Positions 45,294-55,330 are shown, counted from the first letter of the stretch. The stretch: DNA of 64,000 nt from Taibaiella soli (GCF_003236175.1 NZ_QKTW01000003.1:338085-402084), one strand, 5' to 3'. Numbers and translations: made by a program. The notes: generated from the sequence alone by a model not told the origin.

Positions 45294-45680
45294 TTATTTC
45301 AAAATCTTCACCGGATTTTTGTCCTCATCAATCGCAACAAAAGTGAAGTCGCCACTTACTGCTTTCTCGCGGTGCTCTGTATACATCTGTTCAATAAAAA
45401 TATCTACTCGAACTTTAAGGCTCGTATTACCGAGATACGTAACGCGACCAATCAATTCTATGATCGTTCCTGCAGGAATCGGTTTCTTGAAATCAATCCT
45501 GTCGCTACTGACGGTAACCATACGCTGGCGCGAAAATCGGGTGGCGGTGATGAACGCTGCTTCATCCATCAGTTGCATGGCTGTGCCGCCAAATAGTGTG
45601 TCATAATGATTGGTAGTACTGGGAAACACTGCTTTAAATATGCGAGTTTCCGATTGTGTAATTTTTTCTTCAGTTGTCAT
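45294..45680 (-). CDS. Acyl-CoA thioesterase (YciA/BACH-like hotdog)
   Basis: 128 residues, one hotdog domain. The conserved segments are HYDTLFGGTAMQLMDEAA (substrate and catalytic Asp region), DRIDFKKPIPAGTIIELIG and GNTSLKVRVDIF. It hydrolyses acyl-CoA thioesters in the cytosol; chain-length preference is not deducible. A small CWC-type gene lies 53 bp upstream on the same strand. Confidence 0.9.
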   Translation of the reverse strand: MTTEEKITQSETRIFKAVFPSTTNHYDTLFGGTAMQLMDEAAFITATRFSRQRMVTVSSDRIDFKKPIPAGTIIELIGRVTYLGNTSLKVRVDIFIEQMYTEHREKAVSGDFTFVAIDEDKNPVKILK

Positions 45681-45733
45681 TTCTGAATGTTCAGTTGTAG
45701 GTATTAATTAATAAGTTGTGGTAAGCTTTTGAC

Positions 45734-45985
45734 CTAGTCTTTAGGCTTTGTGAACAAAGCGGAAATATGTTCCAGCTTGTCGTGAAAAAGTTTGCTGTGA
45801 AACTCAGCTTTCAACGCTCGCATACAGTTGGCGCAAAGACAATCATCAAACCGTTCACCGAGAAACGTACGCTCCTCATCTGTCAGTGTAACCGTCATAC
45901 ATTGGCAATGCGCGATATCACCCACTTTACATTCAAATGGACCGTTACAGCGGGGACAATTTTTTACTTCGTGTTTGCACGTCAT
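45734..45985 (-). CDS. Cysteine-rich CWC-type small protein
   Basis: 83 residues. The N-terminal pattern is CKHEVKNCPRCNGPFECKVGDIAHCQC, then CLCANCMRALK, a layout of Cys pairs typical of the cysteine-rich CWC family (PF14375), presumably zinc-binding. Function is unknown. It precedes the thioesterase gene on the same strand. Confidence 0.85.
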   Translation of the reverse strand: MTCKHEVKNCPRCNGPFECKVGDIAHCQCMTVTLTDEERTFLGERFDDCLCANCMRALKAEFHSKLFHDKLEHISALFTKPKD

Positions 45986-46003
45986 ATGAGTGATTTGAGA
46001 CGT

Positions 46004-46083
46004 TGAAAGTTATGAGTTATAGGTCGTAAGTTGTACGTTTTACGTTGTGGGTTACGTAGAGACGTTGCACGCAACGTCTCCAC
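46004..46083. repeat. GTTRTANGTTTTA tandem words plus GTAGAGACGTTGC palindrome
   Basis: Degenerate AAGTTATGAGTTATAGG-type words run from 46004 to 46056. Then GTAGAGACGTTGC (46056-46068) and GCAACGTCTCCAC (46071-46083) form a near-perfect palindrome of the same family as 9083-9110. A TTTGTCAGGCAGAGCGCAGTCGAAG word follows at 46133-46158. Confidence 0.7.
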
Positions 46084-46199
46084 GTATCACCATTTTGTTT
46101 GACAACATTTATGTTTCACCATTCATTACTGATTTGTCAGGCAGAGCGCAGTCGAAGCCCCAACGCAGAACGCAACTTCAGACCATCGGCTTTGAGCTT

Positions 46200-48512
46200 T
46201 TAGATTTGAAGGCGCATTTCCTGCGCAGCAGCGACCATTTCAATAAGTGCTTTTTGTGTTTCCTCCCAATGACGCGTTTTCAATCCGCAATCAGGATTCA
46301 CCCAAAGTTGTTCGGCGGGAATCACCGCTTTTGCTTTTTTCAATAAGTCAGTCATTTCCTTTTTTGAAGGCACACGCGGCGAGTGAATATCATAAACACC
46401 TGGTCCTATTTCATTCGGATATTTAAAATCAGCAAAAGCATCGAGCAATTCCATTTGTGAGCGCGAGCATTCAATAGTGATTACATCCGCGTCCATCGCA
46501 GCAATGTTTTCAATGATATCGTTAAATTCCGAATAGCACATATGCGTGTGGATCTGCGTTTCGTCTTGTACGCCACTGGCCGCAATACGGAATGCGCGCA
46601 CAGCCCAATGCAGGTATTCCTGCCAGTTTTCTTTGCGCAACGGTAAGCCTTCGCGGATAGCTGGTTCGTCGATTTGAATGATACGGATGCCGGAGTTTTC
46701 AAGGTCAACCACTTCATCGCGGATGGCGAGTGCAATCTGTGTGCAAGTTTCACTGCGCGGCTGATCATTACGGACGAAGCTCCACTGTAGGATTGTAACA
46801 GGACCGGTCAGCATACCTTTTACCCATTTTTCGGTTAAGGATTGAGCATAAGCGCTCCATTTTACCGTCATCGCAAATGGGCGGCTCACATCTCCGTAAA
46901 TCACCGGCGGTTTTACACAGCGACTGCCATAACTCTGTACCCAGCCATTTTTTGTAAATGCAAAACCATCTAGTTGTTCGCCAAAATACTCAACCATATC
47001 ATTGCGCTCAAATTCCCCATGTACCAGCACATCCATGCCGATGCTTTCCTGCCAGCGAATCGCTTTTTCGGTTTCCTGTTTCAGTAAATCATTGTAGTGT
47101 TGATTGCTGATGATTCCTTTTTTGAAATTGGCACGCCAGTTACGTACTTCCGTTGTTTGCGGAAACGAGCCGATTGTAGTTGTTGCGAACATCGGTAAAT
47201 TTAATGCTGCACGTTGTTTCAGCTTGCGGGTCGCAAATTCGTTTTCGCGATTGGCATCTTCCTCTGTAATCGCAGCTACGCGTTGCTTTACTTTTTTATT
47301 ATGAATCACCAGCGATGTTTTGCGCGCTTTCAGCGCCGCTGTATTGTCCTGTAGTTTCTGTTGCAACGCATCGTTATCACTTTCTACTGCCAGACGTTTC
47401 AGCGTAACAACTTCGTCTATTTTCTGTTTTGCGAAAGCCATCCATTGTTTAATTTCAGGTTTCAGCGCATCATCATTTGTTTCGAGATCCAGATCGCAAG
47501 GCGAGTGGAGTAGCGAACAAGAAGGCGCCACCCACAGGCGGTCCGCAGGTACTTTCGTGTTTGCTTTGCTGATTAATTCCAGCGATTGTGCAAAATCGTT
47601 CTTCCAGATATTGCGGCCATCTACCAGGCCCAATGAAAGATTGAGTTTGTCGTTGAGTAATCCGGAAGCGAAAATGTCATCGATCTGCGAAGGGCATCGA
47701 ACCAGGTCGAGGTGCAGTGTATTTACTGGTAATTGTAAAACAGTGGAAAGGTTTTCGCCATAGCATTCAAAATAGCTGGCGAGTATCAGATGCAGATGCG
47801 GGAACTGCTTTTTGATTTTCTGATAAGTATCGGTAATGACTTTCCGTTCTTTATCGTTCAAATTCAGCGCCAGGCAAGGCTCGTCGAATTGAATATAATG
47901 TGCATTGATATCGTCCAGTCGTTTTAGTACCTCAAAATAAACAGGTAGCAAACGGTCAATTAAATCCAGGCGATGAAAACCTGTTTCTTTTTCTTTGCCT
48001 AAAAGCAGGAATGAAACGGGGCCCAACAATACTGGTTTTGCAGCGATGCCATTTTGTTTTGCTTCGATAAATTCGTTGATCACTTTATGTGAAAGCAGGC
48101 TGAAATGCTGGTTGGCTGCGAATTCTGGTACAATGTAGTGGTAGTTGGTGTCAAACCACTTAGTCATTTCCATCGCGGTAAGATCATAACCTTCTTTTTG
48201 ATAACCACGAGCCATTGCAAACAGCAAATCAATTTCCGGAACTTGCTTTTCCTGTAGCAGCGCATGATACCTTTCCGGTATAGCACCTACCATCAAGCTG
48301 GTGTCCAGCACCTGATCATAGAAGGAAAAATCATTGCACGGAATAAGATCGATACCGGCTGTTTGTTGTAATTGCCAGTTTTGTTTTCTGATCTTCTGAC
48401 CGGTAAGCATTAATTGACTGGCCGTAATTTTTCCAGCCCAGTAAGCCTCGCAGGCTTTTTTGAGTTCACGTTGGCTGCCAATCCTCGGGTAGCCTAAGTT
48501 GTGTGTGCGCAT
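46200..48512 (-). CDS. metE: Cobalamin-independent methionine synthase MetE
   Basis: 770 residues, full length. It transfers the methyl group of 5-methyltetrahydropteroyl-polyglutamate to homocysteine. The N-terminal repeat opens with THNLGYPRIGSQRELKKA. The C-terminal zinc barrel has HMCYSEF (His and Cys ligands) and NPDCGLKTRHW (Cys ~742). A linker with charged helices (about 370-425) joins both. The upstream cobalamin riboswitch should shut it off when B12 is plentiful, implying that the genome also has a B12-dependent MetH. Monocistronic. Confidence 0.97.
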   Translation of the reverse strand: MRTHNLGYPRIGSQRELKKACEAYWAGKITASQLMLTGQKIRKQNWQLQQTAGIDLIPCNDFSFYDQVLDTSLMVGAIPERYHALLQEKQVPEIDLLFAMARGYQKEGYDLTAMEMTKWFDTNYHYIVPEFAANQHFSLLSHKVINEFIEAKQNGIAAKPVLLGPVSFLLLGKEKETGFHRLDLIDRLLPVYFEVLKRLDDINAHYIQFDEPCLALNLNDKERKVITDTYQKIKKQFPHLHLILASYFECYGENLSTVLQLPVNTLHLDLVRCPSQIDDIFASGLLNDKLNLSLGLVDGRNIWKNDFAQSLELISKANTKVPADRLWVAPSCSLLHSPCDLDLETNDDALKPEIKQWMAFAKQKIDEVVTLKRLAVESDNDALQQKLQDNTAALKARKTSLVIHNKKVKQRVAAITEEDANRENEFATRKLKQRAALNLPMFATTTIGSFPQTTEVRNWRANFKKGIISNQHYNDLLKQETEKAIRWQESIGMDVLVHGEFERNDMVEYFGEQLDGFAFTKNGWVQSYGSRCVKPPVIYGDVSRPFAMTVKWSAYAQSLTEKWVKGMLTGPVTILQWSFVRNDQPRSETCTQIALAIRDEVVDLENSGIRIIQIDEPAIREGLPLRKENWQEYLHWAVRAFRIAASGVQDETQIHTHMCYSEFNDIIENIAAMDADVITIECSRSQMELLDAFADFKYPNEIGPGVYDIHSPRVPSKKEMTDLLKKAKAVIPAEQLWVNPDCGLKTRHWEETQKALIEMVAAAQEMRLQI

Positions 48513-48682
48513 TTTGACGCTTTTAAAATGAAAAAATCAATTAAAAGCTCCATGCTCCATTCCGCAATGCGATCGGTGAAAGAAAATCAGAAAAGATAAG
48601 ACAGGAGTAGGCGCACCTTTGCGGTGGTTACCAACATATCTGCCTGACCATTGCTTCAATCCGCGAAAGCATTGTCAATTCC

Positions 48683-48855
48683 GGTAAGGCAGGTCTCCTG
48701 GCTTGTAACATTTCTGCCATCCTTCCCATTCCGATTTTATCGGGACAGTGGACATACGCGGCAAAAACTATCTGGTTACTTACAGTTGCGGGACAGCTTG
48801 TGATTTTCACACAATTCCCTATTAATCTACATTAAGTAAAACCTTTCCGGTTGAT
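48683..48855 (-). ncRNA. Cobalamin riboswitch (B12 element) upstream of metE
   Basis: Minus-strand order of conserved blocks: GGTTTTAC start, AATAGGGAA, GTGAAAATCACAAGCTGTCCCGC (given in parts), AACTGTAA, GTCCACTGT, GGGAAGG, and the B12 box AGCCAGGAGACC (plus coordinates 48692-48703). After it a hairpin (CAATGCTT ... AAGCAATG, about 48648-48678) without a T-run probably belongs to the expression platform. The metE start is ~170 nt beyond the box. Known members repress metE when adenosyl- or methylcobalamin binds. Confidence 0.95.
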
Positions 48856-49033
48856 AATGAAATAAAGTAAAGAACTTATCGCTGCGAAAGTAGGAAAAAA
48901 ACGAAAAAGACTACTATGCGTCTATAAGAGCCGTTTTACAGGAGTTTTGCAATGTTTGTTTTTTCGCAATGCAACGATATTCTTCCGGTAATTTTTATTA
49001 ATTACCTTGCCTGCCCGAAAACCTGTTCGTTAT

Positions 49034-50905
49034 ATGTTCAAACATGACGTTTTGAAGAAAACATACCTTCCCTGTCTGCTATTTGTCATCGCATTGGTCT
49101 TTATTTTTCCCAGAGATTTTTACAACGATCTTTCTGATAAAACGACGCTGGTTGATAACGGATGGAAATGGGCACTGCATTTTTTCTCGGCTCATTTTGA
49201 ACGCTATCATTGGGGTAAAGACGTTATTTACACTTACGGTCCGCTGGGAATTCTTTCAGCGCGGAGCTTTCCATTTTCGTTATGGTTTCTGCAATTCGCG
49301 TTCGACATTTATATAGGGTTTAATCTTTTTGTTGTTTTCAGAATATTACTCAAACAATACAGCAATCTGATGGCCTGCATATATGGCATCGGGCTGCTGG
49401 TAAGTCTTTGGGAGGTCAATTGGCTATTACAGTTATCAAATGTGCTGCTGTTGATCTTGTTGTATAAAGATAGTGCGCGTCACCGGGTGGCTTATATCAT
49501 AGCGATTAACATTGCGTTGCTATTGTTCATCAAATTAAATACACTTTGGTCGGTCGCCTTTATTCTGCCAACGCTTGTGTATCTTTTGATCAGCACTAGA
49601 AAATATAGTACACTGTTGGGTAGTCTGATTTTAATGTTAGGTGCGAGCATGCTGATCGGCAGTCTGACGCATGTTTCTTACGTTTCCTATTTTCAGACTT
49701 CGCTTGATACCGTTGCTTACTACACGCATTCTATGTATTACTTTACCACTGCGTATCGCGGGGTATTTTACATTGGTGTTGTGTTTTCGGTTGTGTTGAT
49801 CCTTTTGCTGGCATACTTGTCCATTCGCAGTCTGGCAGCCAAACGCATTGCGGAAGTGTTGCTGTTCGCCAATATTTTTATTCTGTACTTTATCCTGTTC
49901 AAGCAAGGCTTTACAAGATTCGACCGTGAACATTTCAATCAATATCTCTGTTTAACGCCGCTCGTCGTTTTTTGTTTGTATCTCGTAACACCGGACATAC
50001 GGAATATAGTGGGCGGATTTTGGGCGATTACGATGCTGGCTGTATTGGGAATTTGCGGCGTACGGTTTATAAAAGGATATCAGGGCAATATTCCCGTTTT
50101 TACCTTCAAACCTGCACCGCTGTTCAATTACACGAAGCAATTGGTTTTCGCAATGGGACAGCAACAACCAGAAAATCTTTCCAGCGGCGGTTCTTACGAT
50201 TACTACATTAATCAGTGCATCAATCAGAAGACAAATAGTAACGATAACTGGCATAATCGTCCGGCATTTCAATCGATCGTAACTGTGTCCAGACATCTTG
50301 ATTCCATCAACACGGCTTACTACAGCGGCGCTGACGCTCCCGATACCATTTTTTATGATGGCGCCGGTGTAGATGACCGGAATCCGTTTTGGGATGATCC
50401 GTTGTGCAAATGGACGATATGGAGCCGTTATCAATACGCAGGCAACGCAGCAGACCAGCAATTGTTACTCACCAAACGTCAGGTACCGTTACAATGGAAA
50501 CGTGTACTACTGCTGGATACGACTGTATCTTTCGGCCAGGCGTTGAATATTCCGGCTCATCAGGAAGGTGTCGTTGTATTTAATGCAGCTGTTAATTACA
50601 GTAGCGTCGGAAAGCTTCAGACGTTCTTATTTCAGCCGCCTGCAACGACTGTGAAAATACATTTGAACGATGCGATTGCAGATACGTTGGCGCCGTTCCG
50701 ATTTATTCCGCCGTTACACAACAATGAAGACCTAATGGCTGGTGCGTATGCGCTTCCGGGTGACGCCAGCTTGTTTCAGCACCTGACGACGGATTTCAAT
50801 CACGTTGGCGCAAATGTAAAATCGGTGACGTTTTTGACAGATCGTTTATCGGGTGTCGACAATAAGATTAAAGTAAAACTATACCTCGTCCAGGCTCAAC
50901 TTTGA
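49034..50905 (+). CDS. Large membrane protein, GT-C-like, unknown
   Basis: 623 residues from the ATG at 49034 (MFKHDVLKKTY). Around ten transmembrane helices lie in the first ~370 residues, then a ~250-residue soluble C-terminal part. The first large loop has FYNDLSDKT...DNGWKWALHFF...YTYGPLGIL, a D-plus-YGPLG pattern that I associate with GT-C-fold lipid-linked-sugar glycosyltransferases. It precedes two nucleotide-sugar epimerases and a GT2 transferase, so a role in surface polysaccharide assembly is likely. Confidence 0.7.
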   Translation: MFKHDVLKKTYLPCLLFVIALVFIFPRDFYNDLSDKTTLVDNGWKWALHFFSAHFERYHWGKDVIYTYGPLGILSARSFPFSLWFLQFAFDIYIGFNLFVVFRILLKQYSNLMACIYGIGLLVSLWEVNWLLQLSNVLLLILLYKDSARHRVAYIIAINIALLLFIKLNTLWSVAFILPTLVYLLISTRKYSTLLGSLILMLGASMLIGSLTHVSYVSYFQTSLDTVAYYTHSMYYFTTAYRGVFYIGVVFSVVLILLLAYLSIRSLAAKRIAEVLLFANIFILYFILFKQGFTRFDREHFNQYLCLTPLVVFCLYLVTPDIRNIVGGFWAITMLAVLGICGVRFIKGYQGNIPVFTFKPAPLFNYTKQLVFAMGQQQPENLSSGGSYDYYINQCINQKTNSNDNWHNRPAFQSIVTVSRHLDSINTAYYSGADAPDTIFYDGAGVDDRNPFWDDPLCKWTIWSRYQYAGNAADQQLLLTKRQVPLQWKRVLLLDTTVSFGQALNIPAHQEGVVVFNAAVNYSSVGKLQTFLFQPPATTVKIHLNDAIADTLAPFRFIPPLHNNEDLMAGAYALPGDASLFQHLTTDFNHVGANVKSVTFLTDRLSGVDNKIKVKLYLVQAQL

Positions 50906-51206
50906 TTTGATTCTGTGCGTTCCATGATCAGTTTCCCGATTTGCCGTTGGTAGGAAAATGGTACCGTTCGTAAGGAATTTAATATTGAATTGACACACCT
51001 GTATTTATTTGGCGATTAATTTCCGGGCTTATATATTCTCTAAAAAATGAATTGTCATTGTTCGCTATTATATGGATCTGTTTGTTTCTTGTTTTGAATT
51101 GATAATTAATGTATTAGGAATATCATAGAATGGAATTGTTATAAAACAAAAATTACCTACATTGCTGGGCAATTTATAATAAACAGTTAGCTAATCAGAT
51201 CAACAA
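50906..51206. other. Intergenic region before epimerase cluster
   Basis: 301 bp, AT-rich, no gene or hairpin seen. It presumably holds the promoter of the three-gene epimerase/GT2 operon; I cannot point to a clear box. Confidence 0.4.
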
Positions 51207-52277
51207 GTGCAACAACAAACCATTCTCATCACCGGTGGTTGCGGATTCATTGGTTCCAACCTGGCGATCCAACTCAAGGAAAAATACCCGCATTACCAAA
51301 TTATTTCGTTAGATAATCTGAAACGTCGCGGTTCTGAACTCAATATTGTCCGGCTCAAAGACGCCGGGGTACAATTTATTCATGGGGATATCCGCAATAA
51401 AGAAGATCTGGTCTTCGAGCATAAAATTGACTACATTATTGATGCCGCTGCGGAGCCTTCCGTAATGGCAGGCATGGATGCCACACTCAATTATGTCATC
51501 AATACAAACCTGAGCGGTACTATTAATACGCTGGAATTGGCAGCGAAGCATCAGGCAAAATTTATTTTCCTTTCTACCAGCCGCGTTTATCCAATCGAAC
51601 ATTTAGAAAATATCAGCTACACGGAAGGCGATAACCGTTTTGAAATTTCGAAGCTGCAGTCGCTTGCGGGCATTACTGAAAAAGGTATTAGCGAAGATTT
51701 TCCGTTGAATAAAGCCCGGTCTATATATGGCGCCACGAAACTGGCGTCTGAATTAATGATTGAAGAGTTCCGCGAGTTTTTTGGCGTGGACTATGTCATC
51801 AATCGCTGTGGCGTTGTAGCAGGGCCATATCAAATGGGTAAGGTAGATCAGGGCGTGATTACGCTTTGGGTAGCGCGTCACTACTGGAAAAATGATGTAG
51901 CCTATTTCGGCTATGGTGGCAAAGGCAAGCAGGTGAGAGACGTGATGCACATCCTTGATCTTTTTGATCTGGTAGACTATGAGATTCACAATTTCGACAA
52001 AGTAGGCGGACATACATTTAACGTCGGCGGTGGTTCTTTGACTAGTGTTTCACTGAAAGAGCTGACAGATATTTGTGCCGATGTTACTGGAAATAAAGTA
52101 AATGCTGCATCGCAGCCGGAAAACAGAAAAGGCGATATCCCGCTATACATCACCGATTGTTCCCGTATTCATAAACATATCGGCTGGCAACCGCGCCGTA
52201 CTGTTACTAATATTATTGAAGATATTTTTCACTGGATAAATAAAAACGAGGCTCAGCTCAAAAAAATACTGAATTAA
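51207..52277 (+). CDS. NAD-dependent sugar epimerase/dehydratase, CDP-paratose-2-epimerase-like (1)
   Basis: 356 residues from a GTG start. Rossmann motif [12 protein letters not shown] (8-19), then [12 protein letters not shown], which resembles the RfbE/CDP-tyvelose epimerase group. The catalytic YxxxK is in [12 protein letters not shown] large insertion around [13 protein letters not shown] precedes it. In that group the enzyme changes C2 stereochemistry of a CDP-dideoxyhexose. Its stop is 2 bp from the next start. Confidence 0.88.
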   Translation: MQQQTILITGGCGFIGSNLAIQLKEKYPHYQIISLDNLKRRGSELNIVRLKDAGVQFIHGDIRNKEDLVFEHKIDYIIDAAAEPSVMAGMDATLNYVINTNLSGTINTLELAAKHQAKFIFLSTSRVYPIEHLENISYTEGDNRFEISKLQSLAGITEKGISEDFPLNKARSIYGATKLASELMIEEFREFFGVDYVINRCGVVAGPYQMGKVDQGVITLWVARHYWKNDVAYFGYGGKGKQVRDVMHILDLFDLVDYEIHNFDKVGGHTFNVGGGSLTSVSLKELTDICADVTGNKVNAASQPENRKGDIPLYITDCSRIHKHIGWQPRRTVTNIIEDIFHWINKNEAQLKKILN

Positions 52278-52279
52278 CC

Positions 52280-53341
52280 ATGAATATTGCAATTGTAACG
52301 GGTTCCGGCGGTCTTATCGGAAGCGAAAGCGTAAGCTTTCTGGCAGATAAGATGGATCTGGTCATTGGGATTGATAACGATCAGCGTGCTTATTTTTTCG
52401 GCGCGGAGGCGTCTACTAAATGGAATAAGGAAAGACTGGAAAATCAGTTTGACAATTATAAGCACTATGCCCTTGATATCAGAGATTATGCAGGTCTTCA
52501 ACACATATTTGAAGCGTACAATACAGATATCAAACTCATCATTCATACTGCTGCACAACCAAGTCATGATTGGGCTGCGAAAGAGCCGCTGACTGACTTT
52601 ACGATTAATGCCAACGGTACTTTGAATTTCCTGGAGCTCACGCGGTCGCACTGCCCGGAAGCGGTATTTATTTTTACGTCTACAAATAAAGTATATGGAG
52701 ACACGCCAAATTACCTGCCACTGGTAGAACACGAAAAACGCTGGGAAATCGATGAAACACACCGTTATTTTAAAAACGGAATCGATGAGCAGATGAGTAT
52801 CGACCAATCCAAGCACTCTATTTTTGGCGCGTCCAAAGTAGCAGCAGATGTGATGGTGCAGGAATATGGTAAATATTTCGGCATGAAAACTGCGGTATTC
52901 AGAGGTGGTTGTTTGACAGGCCCGCAGCACTCTGGTGCACAACTGCACGGTTTTCTGTCTTACCTGATGAAATGTGCTATTGGAGGTAATGAATACACGA
53001 TCTTCGGCTATAAAGGCAAGCAGGTGCGTGATAATATTCATGCCTGGGACCTGGTGAATATGTTCTGGAACTTTTACAAAGCGCCAAGAAGCGGCGAAAT
53101 GTATAATGCCGGCGGCGGACGTTTTTCCAATTGTTCGATGATTGAGGCAATAGAGCTGTGCGAGAAGATTACGGACAAGAAAATGAAATATACCTACTCG
53201 GAAAACAATCGCATCGGCGACCATATCTGGTATATTTCTGACGTGTCAAGGTTTAAAGAACATTATCCGGAATGGGAGTATAAATACAATCTGGAGAGCA
53301 CGCTGACGCAGATTTTTGATAACTTAAAAAGTCGTGTGTAG
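52280..53341 (+). CDS. NAD-dependent sugar epimerase/dehydratase, CDP-paratose-2-epimerase-like (2)
   Basis: 353 residues. Rossmann motif [13 protein letters not shown] (5-17), [16 protein letters not shown] (close to RfbE), and the catalytic motif [11 protein letters not shown], where Phe replaces the canonical Tyr of YxxxK. This is worth noting, since Tyr is normally the proton donor. Homologous to the gene immediately upstream, so the pair may work in tandem or as a heteromer. Confidence 0.85.
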   Translation: MNIAIVTGSGGLIGSESVSFLADKMDLVIGIDNDQRAYFFGAEASTKWNKERLENQFDNYKHYALDIRDYAGLQHIFEAYNTDIKLIIHTAAQPSHDWAAKEPLTDFTINANGTLNFLELTRSHCPEAVFIFTSTNKVYGDTPNYLPLVEHEKRWEIDETHRYFKNGIDEQMSIDQSKHSIFGASKVAADVMVQEYGKYFGMKTAVFRGGCLTGPQHSGAQLHGFLSYLMKCAIGGNEYTIFGYKGKQVRDNIHAWDLVNMFWNFYKAPRSGEMYNAGGGRFSNCSMIEAIELCEKITDKKMKYTYSENNRIGDHIWYISDVSRFKEHYPEWEYKYNLESTLTQIFDNLKSRV

Positions 53342-53344
53342 CAG

Positions 53345-54085
53345 ATGAAACTAAGTGTTGTCATTCCTGCTTACAACGAAGCAATGAATCTCCCGGATAC
53401 TATTTTAGCATTTTATCAGGAGCTGCATCAAAATAATATCGATCACGAATTGCTTGTGATCAATGATAATTCAAAAGACAATACGATTGAAGTCATAACG
53501 GAACTCCAGCAAACAGTACCAACGTTGCGCACCATTTTTAATAATCCGCCACACAACGGTTTTGGTTATGCGGTGCGCAAAGGACTGGAAAATTTTTCGG
53601 GTGACTGTGTAGCTGTGGTAATGGCCGACTTATCGGATTCCCCGCAGGATCTGATTAAGTTTTACAATACGATGCTGGAGCAGAAGGTTGATTGTGTATT
53701 CGGCAACCGCTTTGCAAAAGGTGGAAAGGTGATTGACTATCCGAAGAAGAAATTATACATCAACCGTTTTGTGAACAACATGATAAGCTTTGTGTTTAAG
53801 CTCAAATACAACGATTGTACCAATGCATTCAAGCTCTATTCACGTCAGACGATTGATGGTATCAAACCTTTTATGTCACCGCATTTCAACCTTACGGTAG
53901 AATTGCCGCTGAAAGCGGTTGTGCGTGGTTATAGTTTTAGTGTGGTGCCAAATTCCTGGCAGAACAGAAAACATGGTACTTCCAATCTGAAGATACGCGA
54001 AATGGGAAGCCGGTATTTCTTTATAGTGCTTTACTGTCTCATTGAGAAATACTTTAGCAGAGGAGACTTTAAAAAGAAATGGTAA
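53345..54085 (+). CDS. Family 2 glycosyltransferase, DPM1-like
   Basis: 246 residues, one GT-A domain without added membrane helices. LSVVIPAYNEAMNLP at the N-terminus, the acidic VINDNSKDNT, a VVMADLSDSPQD motif at the donor-metal site, and NRKHGTSNLKI near the C-terminus, as in polyprenyl-phosphate mannosyl/glucosyl transferases. It starts 3 bp after the second epimerase, so it is in the same operon. Confidence 0.9.
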   Translation: MKLSVVIPAYNEAMNLPDTILAFYQELHQNNIDHELLVINDNSKDNTIEVITELQQTVPTLRTIFNNPPHNGFGYAVRKGLENFSGDCVAVVMADLSDSPQDLIKFYNTMLEQKVDCVFGNRFAKGGKVIDYPKKKLYINRFVNNMISFVFKLKYNDCTNAFKLYSRQTIDGIKPFMSPHFNLTVELPLKAVVRGYSFSVVPNSWQNRKHGTSNLKIREMGSRYFFIVLYCLIEKYFSRGDFKKKW

Positions 54086-54441
54086 TGTCGTGAATGGTCA
54101 ATGGGGAATGGGCAACGCTCGTGTTGGGAAACCCACTCGCGTTTAGTCCCCCTGACTAATTATATGGCGCCCATAATCAAAAGACAATGACATCTTGATT
54201 TAGCAATAGGCCTTCAAATCTGGCTTCGAACCATCATTCTCCTACTTTTTTTATGCCAAAAAAAGTAGGCAAAAAAGGGCAGTCTAAGCCAGATCACTCC
54301 GTGGCTTAGACGGTCGCTCGATTGAGCTTCATCGCTACTGTGCTGCCAAACTAAGAGCCTTGAAATTGAACTCAATTTTAAATGTGTCATTGGCACGATG
54401 GGAAGGGACCACGGGATTTGAAACGCTGATAATACTATAGC
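54086..54441. repeat. Gap with AATGG words and a CCTACTTTTTTT inverted repeat
   Basis: GAATGGTCAATGGGGAATGG words lie at 54090-54116. CCTACTTTTTTT (54241-54252) pairs with AAAAAAAGTAGG (54258-54269) across atgcc, followed by aaaaaagggc. The same type occurs at 63394-63421. The apparent minus-strand frame 54214-54456 is produced by the repeat (PFFAYFFWHKKSR) and is not called as a gene. Confidence 0.6.
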
Positions 54442-54471
54442 AGAAGGCCGGAACAATCGTTCCGGCCTTCT
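54442..54471. terminator. Strong hairpin terminator
   Basis: AGAAGGCCGGAAC (54442-54454) and GTTCCGGCCTTCT (54459-54471), 13-bp perfect stem. It lies between the GT2 operon and convergent surE. Confidence 0.85.
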
Positions 54472-54538
54472 TATGTATGTCTGATCTGCTAATTTAAAAG
54501 ACTCGCAAGTTTAGATTTTTGCCTTTTGCCTTTTTAAT

Positions 54539-55321
54539 TTAATCACCCCATTCCTTTTCCAGCCAGCTTTTCATGATCGTATCGGTAAAATCAAACTTGA
54601 TCGGAACGATAGATGCATAACCTTCTTTTAGCGCCTCAATATCGGTACCATTGCCCGAATCCATATTTACGAACTGTCCCGTCATCCAATAATAATCTCG
54701 TCCACGCGGATCAATGCGGTGATCGAAATTTTCCGCCCATTTAGCATCCGCCTGGCGGCATATTTTTAAGCCTTTAAATTCACCAAGCGTGGTTATCGGA
54801 ATATTCACATTGAGCAGCATATTCGGCGGCATTTGCTTTTCCAGCATGCGGCTTGCAACAGTGTGTGCTACTTTTTTAGAAACTGTAAAGTCTGCATCAA
54901 ACTTGTAATCCAGTAGCGAAAAACCTGCAGAAGGAATGCCTTCAATAGCAGCTTCCATAGCCGCACTCATGGTGCCCGAGTAGATTACGTTGATAGATGC
55001 GTTGCTGCCGTGATTAACGCCACTCACACATAGATCCGGTTTGCCCTTTAAGATTTTATCGCGTGCCAGTTTCACACAATCAACGGGCGTGCCCGAACAT
55101 TGATATGCCTCGATGCCCAGATCTTCAAAAACAGAAACGCGGTCGAGACGCAATGGCTTGCCAATGGTAATGGCGTGCCCCATGCCCGATTGCGGGCTGT
55201 CAGGAGCCACTACTACCACAGTACCCAGGTCTTTTACAGCTTCTACCAGCGCACGAATGCCTGGCGCAGTAATGCCGTCATCATTTGTAACAAGAATAAC
55301 AGGTCGATTGTCTAATTGCAT
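54539..55321 (-). CDS. surE: 5'/3'-nucleotidase SurE
   Basis: 260 residues. The metal-binding start ILVTNDDGITAPGIRAL (first Asp pair), then APDSPQSGMGHAIT, then CVSGVNHGSNAS (Asn ligand) and YSGTMSAAMEAAIEG are all as in SurE. It removes phosphate from nucleoside 5'- and 3'-monophosphates and is linked to stationary-phase survival. It begins 9 bp after the ABC permease on the same strand. An exact TAAATTTG box (55326-55333, minus) also lies just before its ATG, so a leaderless internal transcript is possible. Confidence 0.96.
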   Translation of the reverse strand: MQLDNRPVILVTNDDGITAPGIRALVEAVKDLGTVVVVAPDSPQSGMGHAITIGKPLRLDRVSVFEDLGIEAYQCSGTPVDCVKLARDKILKGKPDLCVSGVNHGSNASINVIYSGTMSAAMEAAIEGIPSAGFSLLDYKFDADFTVSKKVAHTVASRMLEKQMPPNMLLNVNIPITTLGEFKGLKICRQADAKWAENFDHRIDPRGRDYYWMTGQFVNMDSGNGTDIEALKEGYASIVPIKFDFTDTIMKSWLEKEWGD

Positions 55322-55330
55322 ACTGCAAAT

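Noticed and set aside
52274..53224. 316-codon minus-strand frame
   Set aside because: Fully antisense to the second epimerase, which has clear Rossmann motifs; the antisense protein has no motif and an odd aromatic composition.
54214..54456. 80-codon minus-strand frame
   Set aside because: Its ending is made by the CCTACTTTTTTT inverted repeat, and it overlaps a terminator; no family resemblance.
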